Source of the DNA: Polaromonas sp. UBA5171 | GTDB taxonomy: Bacteria > Pseudomonadota > Gammaproteobacteria > Burkholderiales > Burkholderiaceae_C | DNA length: 51,771 nt | Direction of reading: 5' to 3' | Assembly: GCA_002413395.1 (NCBI GenBank) | Contig: DHWX01000120.1 | Span: 1 to 51,771, forward strand | Shown here: piece after piece, positions 34,679 through 41,759 of the stretch | Layout of the letters: the number at the start of each line of letters is the position of its first letter | Position numbering within the stretch: position 1 is the stretch's first letter | Notes under the pieces: model-generated | Database searches by the model: none | The model's input: the letters and a program-made list of their open reading frames with translations, nothing else | Told to the model about the DNA's origin: nothing | Program-made: the position numbers and the translations under genes

Positions 34679-35498
34679 GCTTTGTGGTATGGCGAGGAAT
34701 GCGCCGGTCAGCGTCATAGTTCCCTGTTACAAATGTTCGGCAACGATTGAACGAGCCGTTTCGTCGATTGCCCGGCAAACCCATCGCCCGGCTGAACTAA
34801 TATTGGTGAATGATGCGAGTGGTGATGAAACATTAGGTGTGCTAAAAGCAATTAAGAATAGATATGATGACTGGATCCATATCGTTGATTTGCCATTCAA
34901 TGTCGGGGCAGCATCCGCCCGCAACGCTGGCTGGGATGTGGCAACTCAGCCCTATATTGCTTTTCTCGATGCTGATGATGCATGGCACCCGCGCAAGATC
35001 GAAACTCAATATGAATACATGCGCGACAACCCCGGTGTCATGCTCAGTGGGCATCTTTGTCGCCAGTTGCCGGAAGGCGCAACGGATACTCCGCAGTGGG
35101 CGATAGATCCGAAAGGCGTACGAACGGTAACGTGGGCAGGACTTCTGCTCAGGCATCAATTCGTCACTCCCTCGGTAATGCTTAAAAAGGAAATCAGATT
35201 TCGTTTCTCTGAAGGAAACCGCTACATGGAGGACCATCGGTTGTGGCTCGAAATCATAGGCACACCGATGCTGGCTGTCAGACTGGATATTGAGCTGGCT
35301 GCTGTATATAAGCCTGTATATGGCGCTTCAGGCCTTAGTGCCGACCTGTGGAGCATGGAAAAAGCGGAAATCGCCAACTACCGGTACTTTCATGATCAGG
35401 GAAAGATTCCTTACGGGCAGTTTATGGCTTTATGCTGCTATTCAGTTGCCAAATTTGTGAAACGATTAATAGTTGTTTACTTGATTCGGCGGCCTTGA
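34668..35498 (+). CDS. Glycosyltransferase family 2
   Basis: A GT2 enzyme of 276 residues with PVSVIVPCYKCSATIERAV, ILVNDASGDET and the acidic motif FLDADDAWHPRKI. The ATG at 34668 overlaps the end of the preceding gene by 11 bases and has GGCGGA upstream; a second ATG at 34689 gives a shorter start. A hydrophobic stretch near the C-terminus (FVKRLIVVYLI) may associate with the membrane. GC content is lower than in flanking housekeeping genes. Substrate unknown. Confidence 0.85.
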   Translation: MTAELCGMARNAPVSVIVPCYKCSATIERAVSSIARQTHRPAELILVNDASGDETLGVLKAIKNRYDDWIHIVDLPFNVGAASARNAGWDVATQPYIAFLDADDAWHPRKIETQYEYMRDNPGVMLSGHLCRQLPEGATDTPQWAIDPKGVRTVTWAGLLLRHQFVTPSVMLKKEIRFRFSEGNRYMEDHRLWLEIIGTPMLAVRLDIELAAVYKPVYGASGLSADLWSMEKAEIANYRYFHDQGKIPYGQFMALCCYSVAKFVKRLIVVYLIRRP

Positions 35499-35503
35499 AT
35501 CAT

Positions 35504-36430
35504 ATGGTTTCAAAATCTGCTTCCTTGCCGTCTGTCGCGGTCTGTCTGGCTGCCTACAATGGAATGCGCCATCTGCAGGAGCAGATGGATTCAATTCTGG
35601 GGCAAGCTGGTGTTGCAATAACAGTTTTTGTCAGCGTCGATCGTTCCACGGATGGAACGGAAGCCTGGTTTGGCCGTTTGGCATCGAAAGATGATCGGAT
35701 TGTGCTGCTGCCGTTCGGTGAGAAATTCGGCGGCGCGGCAAGCAATTTTTTCCGTTTGCTGAGAGAAGCCAATTTTGCCAATTTCGACTATGTGGCTTTC
35801 GCTGACCAGGATGACATCTGGCTTCCGGGCAAGCTGAAACGGGCTATTGAGCAAATCACTCTGCTGAATATGGACGGCTATTCAAGCGATATTCTTGCCT
35901 TCTGGGAGTCCGGGCGTTCCTGCTACATCAAAAAATCTTACCCGCAACGGCGCTGGGACTATCTCTTTGAGTCGGCGGGTCCGGGCTGCACTTTTGTTAT
36001 CAACCACAAGCTGGCAACAGATTTGCAGGCCTACCTTCGACAAAGCCCGCAAAAGATGGCGGATGTCGGCTTGCATGACTGGTTTGTCTATGCCTGGGCG
36101 CGTGCCCATGGCTATAAATGGGTGATTGATGACTACGCCAGCATGCGGTATCGCCAGCATGGCGACAACCAGGTGGGGGTGAATGCCGGTTTTGGCGCTT
36201 TTGCCTGGCGTGCGCGCCGTGTATTAAACGGCTGGGGGCTGAGCCAGGCCCGGCTCATTGCCGGGCTGGTCGGCAAAGGGGATGATTCCTTTGTCCGGCG
36301 ATGGCGGTGTGGCAGCAGGTTGGGTCTGTTGGCGTTGGCCTTGCAGTCTGCGCAGTGCCGGCGCAGACCGCGTGACAGGGTCTGGTTTGCACTGTCCTGT
36401 ATTGCGCTGGCTTTAATTGGGTGGAATTGA
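35504..36430 (+). CDS. Glycosyltransferase family 2 (rhamnosyltransferase-like)
   Basis: A GT2 enzyme of 308 residues: VAVCLAAYNGMRHLQEQMDSI, VSVDRSTDGT, FADQDDIWLPGKL. The FADQDDIW motif and overall layout resemble RgpB-type rhamnosyltransferases, consistent with the rmlA/rmlC genes at the start of the locus. The C-terminal region is basic. It starts 5 bases after the preceding gene's stop. Rhamnose as donor is inference. Confidence 0.83.
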   Translation: MVSKSASLPSVAVCLAAYNGMRHLQEQMDSILGQAGVAITVFVSVDRSTDGTEAWFGRLASKDDRIVLLPFGEKFGGAASNFFRLLREANFANFDYVAFADQDDIWLPGKLKRAIEQITLLNMDGYSSDILAFWESGRSCYIKKSYPQRRWDYLFESAGPGCTFVINHKLATDLQAYLRQSPQKMADVGLHDWFVYAWARAHGYKWVIDDYASMRYRQHGDNQVGVNAGFGAFAWRARRVLNGWGLSQARLIAGLVGKGDDSFVRRWRCGSRLGLLALALQSAQCRRRPRDRVWFALSCIALALIGWN

Positions 36431-36432
36431 CG

Positions 36433-37395
36433 ATGGCCGAGCTATTGGCGGTTACTGGCGCGAACGGATTCGTTGGGCGTGCCTTGTGCGCCGAAGCGGT
36501 CCGGCGTGGCATGGCTGTGCGTGGTATCACGCGTTTGCCCGGCAACCTGCCAGACGGGGTTCAGGGCGTGGCGGTCGGAAATATCGACGGTTCACCAGCA
36601 TGGGCGGATGCACTGGCTGGCTGTGACGTGGTGATTCACCTTGCGGCGCGCGTGCATGTGATGCGCGACCGCTCGAAAGACCCGCTCACCGAATACCGGC
36701 GGGTCAATACGGTGGGCACTGTGCATCTGGCCCGCTGTGCCGCCATGGCGGGTGTTCGGCGACTGGTCAACGTCAGCTCGGTGGGGGTCAATGGCGTGAG
36801 TACCCGTGGCGATCGGATATTCTCTGATCAGAACGTGCCCAACCCGCATAATCCCTATTCCGTGTCCAAGTGGGAGGCGGAGCTGGCGTTGCAGGATATC
36901 CAGGAGAGCGGCAAACTGAAAATTGTGACGGTGCGGCCGCCGCTGATTTATGGCCCGGGCGTTGGGGGTAATTTCTTGCGCCTGCTGGGCGCGGTGAAAA
37001 GCGGTATACCCCTGCCTCTTGCCCTGACGCAAAACCAGCGTGATTTGCTGTATGTCGGGAATCTGGTGGATAACCTGCTCGTTTGCGCGGCTCATCCGGC
37101 CGCTGCCGGGAAAACCTATCTGGTCAGCGATGGCGCACCTGTTTCAACGGATGAGTTGTTGCGAACTCTGGCACAGGCGCTGGGGGTTCCGTCACGCTTG
37201 TTTCGGGTACCACCGTATTTGCTGCAAATGGCCGGAAATATAACGGGCCGTACGGCGGAGTTTGAGCGGCTGCTCAGTTCGCTGCGGGTAGATGGCAGCA
37301 GGGTGTGCCGTGAACTGGATTGGACCCCTCCCTATACCTTGCAGCAGGGCTTGCAGGCTACGGCCGACTGGTATTTGCAAAGTCAGGCCAGATAA
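36433..37395 (+). CDS. NAD-dependent epimerase/reductase SDR (WbpV/WreQ-like)
   Basis: An extended SDR of 320 residues: nucleotide site TGANGFVGRALCAEA, IHLAARVHVMRD, catalytic VSSVGVNG and Y-x3-K in NPYSVSKWEAEL, then VRPPLIYGPGVGGNFLRLL. The VHVMRD and GPGVGGNF motifs match the subgroup next to initiating transferases in O-antigen loci, in which P. aeruginosa WbpV and R. etli WreQ reduce UDP-4-keto-6-deoxy-GlcNAc to UDP-QuiNAc. An alternative is UDP-GlcNAc 4-epimerase. A GTG at 36421 is also in frame. The neighbours (initiating transferase and WbpM-type dehydratase) favour the reductase role. Confidence 0.85.
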   Translation: MAELLAVTGANGFVGRALCAEAVRRGMAVRGITRLPGNLPDGVQGVAVGNIDGSPAWADALAGCDVVIHLAARVHVMRDRSKDPLTEYRRVNTVGTVHLARCAAMAGVRRLVNVSSVGVNGVSTRGDRIFSDQNVPNPHNPYSVSKWEAELALQDIQESGKLKIVTVRPPLIYGPGVGGNFLRLLGAVKSGIPLPLALTQNQRDLLYVGNLVDNLLVCAAHPAAAGKTYLVSDGAPVSTDELLRTLAQALGVPSRLFRVPPYLLQMAGNITGRTAEFERLLSSLRVDGSRVCRELDWTPPYTLQQGLQATADWYLQSQAR

Positions 37396-37414
37396 GTTCG
37401 CGGTTGGCTTCTTT

Positions 37415-37978
37415 ATGATGAAACGTGTGCTGGATCTGTTTCTTGTGGTGTTTGCAGTCATGATTTTTGCGCTGCCAGGCCTCGTTGTGGTGGCGCTGAT
37501 CAGGTTGACATCCCGGGGTTCGATTCTGTATTGGTCTGATCGGGTCGGTCGGCACAATGCCATTTTTAAAATGCCCAAGTTCCGCAGCATGCAGGTGGGT
37601 ACGCCTGCGGTGGCTACTCACCTGCTGAACGATCCGGACACTTATCTCACGCCTGTTGGCAGTTTGTTGCGCAAAAGCAGCCTGGACGAGTTGCCGCAGC
37701 TCTGGAGCATCATCAAGGGAGATATGAGTTTTGTCGGCCCGCGCCCCGCATTATTCAACCAGAATGACCTGATTGCCCTGCGCACGCAATACGGGGTGCA
37801 TGAACTGATGCCTGGATTAACCGGATGGGCGCAAATCAATGGGCGTGATGAATTGACGATACCGCAAAAGGTGGCTCTGGATGTGGAGTATCTGCAGTGT
37901 CAGTCGGCACTGCTGGATATCAAAATTATACTTATGACCGCCATGCGGGTTATCATGCGAAGTGGCGTGGCACATTAA
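37415..37978 (+). CDS. Initiating sugar-phosphate transferase (bacterial sugar transferase family)
   Basis: A monotopic phosphoglycosyl transferase of 187 residues (PF02397 type, PglC-like short form) that transfers sugar-1-phosphate from a UDP-sugar to undecaprenyl phosphate to start the repeat unit. It has one N-terminal hydrophobic re-entrant helix (residues 5-30), the KFRSM motif, and SLDELPQLWSIIKGDMSFVG followed by PRPA. ATGs at 37415 and 37418 are both possible. With the SDR before it and the WbpM-like dehydratase after it, the sugar is probably QuiNAc or a related 2-acetamido-2,6-dideoxyhexose. Confidence 0.9.
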   Translation: MMKRVLDLFLVVFAVMIFALPGLVVVALIRLTSRGSILYWSDRVGRHNAIFKMPKFRSMQVGTPAVATHLLNDPDTYLTPVGSLLRKSSLDELPQLWSIIKGDMSFVGPRPALFNQNDLIALRTQYGVHELMPGLTGWAQINGRDELTIPQKVALDVEYLQCQSALLDIKIILMTAMRVIMRSGVAH

Positions 37979-38002
37979 CTTTTTCAATTCCGGGGTACTT
38001 TT

Positions 38003-38362
38003 ATGAGCAATTTGATTGATCTCCAGATTCAGATTCAAAAACTGCAGAAACAGGCGTCCGAAATCAAGGTTCGGGAGTTTGATAAAACCGTCCAGGATAT
38101 TCTGGTCAAGATGCAGGCTTTTGGCATTACCGCCAAGGATTTGCAATCGGCGGCGGGCGGTCGTAAGAGGCGCGGCAAGGATGCAGCCCCGGTTCGGGCA
38201 AAAGTTTCGGCTCCAAAAGGGAAAAAAAGTGGGGTAGCCGTTGCGGCCAAATACCGCGGGCCGAATGGTGAAACCTGGAGCGGTCGCGGCTTGATGCCGC
38301 GCTGGCTGAAGGCGCTGCTGGCGCAAGGGCAGACAAAGGAAGATTTCGCGATCAAGAACTGA
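38003..38362 (+). CDS. H-NS family nucleoid protein
   Basis: A 119-residue H-NS-like protein of the short betaproteobacterial type. The N-terminus is a coiled-coil oligomerisation region (LIDLQIQIQKLQKQASEIK). The middle is a basic Lys/Arg/Ala linker (residues 54-80). The C-terminal DNA-binding segment is YRGPNGETWSGRGLMPRW, where the W-S/T-G-R-G core contacts the AT-rich minor groove. It lies inside the polysaccharide operon, 24 bases after the initiating transferase and 18 before the dehydratase gene. Such proteins silence AT-rich foreign DNA, so it may regulate the locus that carries it; that is inference. Confidence 0.88.
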   Translation: MSNLIDLQIQIQKLQKQASEIKVREFDKTVQDILVKMQAFGITAKDLQSAAGGRKRRGKDAAPVRAKVSAPKGKKSGVAVAAKYRGPNGETWSGRGLMPRWLKALLAQGQTKEDFAIKN

Positions 38363-38380
38363 GGCAAGCCAGGGAGCTAA

Positions 38381-40279
38381 ATGCAGAGCAGTATTCTGGG
38401 GTGGCCGCGGGCGGTAAAGCGCGTGGTCGTGATTGCGCTGGATGTCGGGTTGGCATTGATTTCCACATGGCTGGCGTTTACATTGAGGCTGGACACACCG
38501 AATTGGCCTGTCGGTGCCCAATGGGGGGTATATGGGCTGACCGCGGTGTTGTTCTTGCCCATTTTCATCCGGTTCGGTTTGTACCGGGCCATTTTTCGCT
38601 ATACCGGGCAGGCCGCTTTGCTGGCAACGGCGCAGGCGGTTGCGGTGTATGGCGCTTTGTTGCTTGCGGTGTTGCTCTGGCAAGCCTGGCCGGGTGTGCC
38701 GCGCAGTCTGGGCGTATTGCAGCCGTTGATATTTTTTCTGCTGGTGGGCGCAAGCCGGACGTTTGCGCGATTCTGGCTGGCCGACGTGAACGAGTCCGGC
38801 GGTCACGCCAAAGGGCGACTGCTTATTTTTGGAGCGGGCACCGCGGGGGTTCAAACCGCTTCGGCGCTGGGCGTTTCGAGTCAGTTCAGGTTGCTTGGCT
38901 TCGTGGACGATGACACAGACAAAATTGGCCGCAGCATCAATGGAGTTCGGGTCTATTCGCGTGGCGATGTGCCAGGCCTGGTGAAGAATCAAGGAGTGAC
39001 GGACATTTTGCTGGCCTTGCCCAGCGTGTCCAGGGAGCGGCGCAACGGCATGATTGAAAGCCTGCGCTCGTTGCCCGTGCATATTCGCACACTGCCGGGC
39101 CTGTCTGATCTGGCCAGTGGCCGGGTGACCGTCCACGACTTCAAGGAACTCGATATTGAGGACCTGCTGGGACGCGAGCCGGTGTCGCCCACGGCAGAAT
39201 TGCTGAAGCGCAATCTGGCGGGCAAGTCGGTGTTGGTTACCGGGGCTGGCGGCAGTATTGGCAGCGAGCTGTGTCGGCAGATTCTGGCGCAGCAGCCGCG
39301 TCAGCTTCTGTTGTTGGACCACAGCGAGTTCAATCTGTACAGCGTGCATCAGGATCTGCAGGGTCTGTGCGCGTCCAGGGGCTGGCCCGTGGAACTGGTG
39401 CCGCTGCTGGGCAGTGTTGTCAATTCCGTGCGGCTGCAGGAAATTTTCCGGGCCCATCGCCCCGACACGGTCTATCACGCTGCGGCCTACAAGCATGTGC
39501 CGATCGTGGAGTCCAACCCGGCCGAGGGCATTTTCAACAACGTATTTGGCACGCTCAACCTGGCGCAGACTGCCCTGGACAACGGCGTCGCCCGGTTCGT
39601 GCTGGTGTCCACCGACAAGGCGGTTCGCCCCGCCAACATCATGGGGGCCAGCAAGCGCATGGCCGAGCTGATTTTGCAGGCGCTGGCGGCACAGCCAGGG
39701 CAGGGCACCTGTTTCAGCATGGTCCGGTTTGGCAATGTGCTGGGCTCCAGCGGCAGTGTGGTGCCGCTGTTTCGCCGCCAGATCGCTGCCGGTGGGCCGC
39801 TCACGGTCACTCATGCCGAGGTCACCCGCTATTTCATGACTATCTCCGAGGCCGCACAACTGGTGCTGCAGGCGGGGGCGATGGCGGCAGGGGGCGAGGT
39901 GTTTGTGCTCGACATGGGTGAGCCGGTCAAAATTCTGGATATGGCCCATCGCATGGTGGAACTGTCGGGGCTGAGCGTGCGCGATGCCGCACATCCCGAG
40001 GGTGATATTGCCATTTCGGTCACGGGCTTGCGCCCTGGTGAAAAACTGTACGAAGAATTGCTGATTGGTGACAACCCGGCTCCGACCAGCCATCCGCGCG
40101 TCATGAAGGCGCATGAAAAATACGTCGATTGGCCCGAACTTGAAACACACCTGAAAGCCCTGCACGCTGCGGCGCAGGCGGGTGATGTGGCGCTGCTGAA
40201 GGCCGTGCTGCGTGTCTGCGTGCAAGGCTATGGCGAGCCAGCCCTGAATTCACGGGAGTGCATTCAGACGGATTCGTGA
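38381..40279 (+). CDS. Membrane nucleotide-sugar 4,6-dehydratase (WbpM/CapD family)
   Basis: A 632-residue membrane enzyme. The first 125 residues hold about four membrane segments. A first Rossmann-like domain follows (LLIFGAGTAGVQTASALG near 150). The catalytic SDR domain starts near 285 with VTGAGGSIGSELCRQIL, then DHSEFNLY, HAAAYKHVPIVE and STDKAVRPANIMGASKRMAE. As in WbpM/FlaA1 enzymes, Met replaces the usual Tyr of the Y-x3-K motif. The reaction is UDP-GlcNAc 4,6-dehydration, giving UDP-4-keto-6-deoxy-GlcNAc for the WbpV-like SDR. It is the last gene of the plus-strand locus. Confidence 0.93.
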   Translation: MQSSILGWPRAVKRVVVIALDVGLALISTWLAFTLRLDTPNWPVGAQWGVYGLTAVLFLPIFIRFGLYRAIFRYTGQAALLATAQAVAVYGALLLAVLLWQAWPGVPRSLGVLQPLIFFLLVGASRTFARFWLADVNESGGHAKGRLLIFGAGTAGVQTASALGVSSQFRLLGFVDDDTDKIGRSINGVRVYSRGDVPGLVKNQGVTDILLALPSVSRERRNGMIESLRSLPVHIRTLPGLSDLASGRVTVHDFKELDIEDLLGREPVSPTAELLKRNLAGKSVLVTGAGGSIGSELCRQILAQQPRQLLLLDHSEFNLYSVHQDLQGLCASRGWPVELVPLLGSVVNSVRLQEIFRAHRPDTVYHAAAYKHVPIVESNPAEGIFNNVFGTLNLAQTALDNGVARFVLVSTDKAVRPANIMGASKRMAELILQALAAQPGQGTCFSMVRFGNVLGSSGSVVPLFRRQIAAGGPLTVTHAEVTRYFMTISEAAQLVLQAGAMAAGGEVFVLDMGEPVKILDMAHRMVELSGLSVRDAAHPEGDIAISVTGLRPGEKLYEELLIGDNPAPTSHPRVMKAHEKYVDWPELETHLKALHAAAQAGDVALLKAVLRVCVQGYGEPALNSRECIQTDS

Positions 40280-40695
40280 TTCGCCTCACGCGTCGGCAGT
40301 CCGCCCGGAAAAGTCTTCGGACCGTCACCTCTTAAGCCAGGCACCAGCCGGAATTAGTCGGCCATGCAAAATTCGTTTTTCAAAAAGCACCCTGCATGGC
40401 GTGATCGAAAATTGGTTTTTTGACAGCCGCTTTGCCAAACCAATTGTTGATTCTCGTGGTCTCACGGTGATCGGATACAAGTCTGGAGCGCTGAAAGCAG
40501 GAAAGTGGTCGGCGAAATTCGGAAGGCGCGGGTGTCAACAGTGTGAGTGGCCTCGACGCTGAAACTTCCCGTTTGCGACTTTGTGCTTCATTGATCAGGA
40601 TCAAGGCGCTAGGCCAGCGTGGGAATACATTGACCAGATGGGACAGGTATCTCAGTTTTTTGTTCTGACGGATCGCAATCTCAATAGGAACAGAT
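40280..40695. other. 416-bp gap after the polysaccharide locus, with a possible gene remnant
   Basis: No intact gene. An inverted repeat GCCATGCA/TGCATGGC lies at 40361-40368 and 40393-40400. From 40392 to a TGA at 40560-40562 a plus-strand frame of 56 codons (LHGVIENWFFDSRFAKP, then SRGLTVIGYKSG) reads like real protein but is not assigned to a family and lacks a start; it may be the tail of a lost gene. The 3' part should hold the promoter of the nitroreductase operon; AGGAAC at 40686-40691 is its ribosome-binding site. Confidence 0.35.
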
Positions 40696-41277
40696 ATGGT
40701 TCAACCTATCGATACGATGACTTTGAGGAATGCAATTAATGGGCGCTACTCAGTCCGTGCCTATGCCCCCGAGAAAATTGACAAGTCGACTCTACGGGCA
40801 CTATTGGTAGCAGCAGTGCGTGCGCCAACCGCAATGCACACCGAGCCTTGGCAATTTGTCATCGTTCAGGACACTAATGCGCTACGGCGTTTGTCAGATC
40901 GCGTCAAAGCGACTTTAGCAACTGATGCCACTCATCTGCACCCCGATCGCAACAGCAGTGACATTTTTTCCCAGTCCGATTTCAACGTCTTTTACGACGC
41001 CGGAACCCTGGTCATTATTTACGCCAAGGCGGCAGGGCACTTTGTGCAAGCCGACTGCTGGCTGGCAGCGGAGAACTTGATGCTATCGGCGCACGCAATG
41101 GGTCTGGGGACGTGCGTCATCGGCTCGGCGGCAACAGCACTCAATATGCTCGCCGTGAAGCAAGAGTTTGGCATCCCTCCCGAGGCGATTGCCGTGGCAC
41201 CAATCATCGTGGGAAAGCCACGCGGCGAAGCGGTGCCCAGCGTGCGCAAAGAGCCACAAGTCGTCGCATGGTGGTAA
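40696..41277 (+). CDS. Nitroreductase-family FMN protein
   Basis: A flavin enzyme of 193 residues of the nitroreductase superfamily. The FMN-binding RYSVRAYAPEKIDKSTL at the N-terminus and APTAMHTEPWQFVIVQD are typical, as is the C-terminal LGTCVIGSAATALN with PIIVGKPRGEA. It starts an operon with the two molybdenum hydroxylase subunits (5-base gap to the next gene). It may reduce or oxidise the same aromatic substrate or pass electrons, but no specific substrate can be read. Confidence 0.88.
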   Translation: MVQPIDTMTLRNAINGRYSVRAYAPEKIDKSTLRALLVAAVRAPTAMHTEPWQFVIVQDTNALRRLSDRVKATLATDATHLHPDRNSSDIFSQSDFNVFYDAGTLVIIYAKAAGHFVQADCWLAAENLMLSAHAMGLGTCVIGSAATALNMLAVKQEFGIPPEAIAVAPIIVGKPRGEAVPSVRKEPQVVAWW

Positions 41278-41282
41278 TCAAA

Positions 41283-41759
41283 ATGGAAAAGACAATTCAC
41301 TTTATTCTCAATGGCCATCCTGTCACCCTGGATGCCGACGGTGAGCGCATGCTCCTGTGGGTCCTGCGGACTGATCTGGAACTCACCGGAACAAAGTATG
41401 GGTGCGGTGAGGGACTCTGCGGCGCTTGTACAGTGATTGTTGGTGGAAAGGCTGTGCATTCTTGCATGACAACGCTGAAGAATGTAGCTGGAAAGGATGT
41501 CGTCACCATTGAGGGGCTGGCCCGTGACGGGAAACTGCATCCACTGCAGCAGGCATTTATTGATCACGGCGCGTTTCAATGTGGTTATTGCACATCCGGG
41601 ATGCTGATGGGCGCATCTGTGTTCCTGCGCGAGCATCCAACGCCCTCACGTCAAGAAATTATCTCCCACATGGAGCGTCACCTGTGCCGCTGCGGTGCTC
41701 ATCAACGGGTGGTCGAAGCCATCGAATCTGCAGCCAGTCAAAAGGGAGGTGCATCGTGA
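41283..41759 (+). CDS. 2Fe-2S subunit of a molybdenum hydroxylase (IorA-like)
   Basis: The small iron-sulfur subunit, 158 residues, of a xanthine-oxidase-family hydroxylase. The plant-type [2Fe-2S] site is GCGEGLCGACTV with a later Cys in HSC, and the second cluster is FQCGYCTSGM and HLCRCGAHQR. This is the composition of isoquinoline 1-oxidoreductase alpha subunit and related enzymes. An ATG at 41283 gives the normal N-terminus (EKTIHFILNG). Its TGA overlaps the GTG start of the large subunit. Confidence 0.92.
   Translation: MEKTIHFILNGHPVTLDADGERMLLWVLRTDLELTGTKYGCGEGLCGACTVIVGGKAVHSCMTTLKNVAGKDVVTIEGLARDGKLHPLQQAFIDHGAFQCGYCTSGMLMGASVFLREHPTPSRQEIISHMERHLCRCGAHQRVVEAIESAASQKGGAS

Noticed and set aside
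37817..40225. 802-codon open frame on the minus strand opposite the WbpM-type gene
   Set aside because: It mirrors a well-recognised gene in high-GC DNA, has low-complexity His/Arg/Gln-rich composition and no domain.
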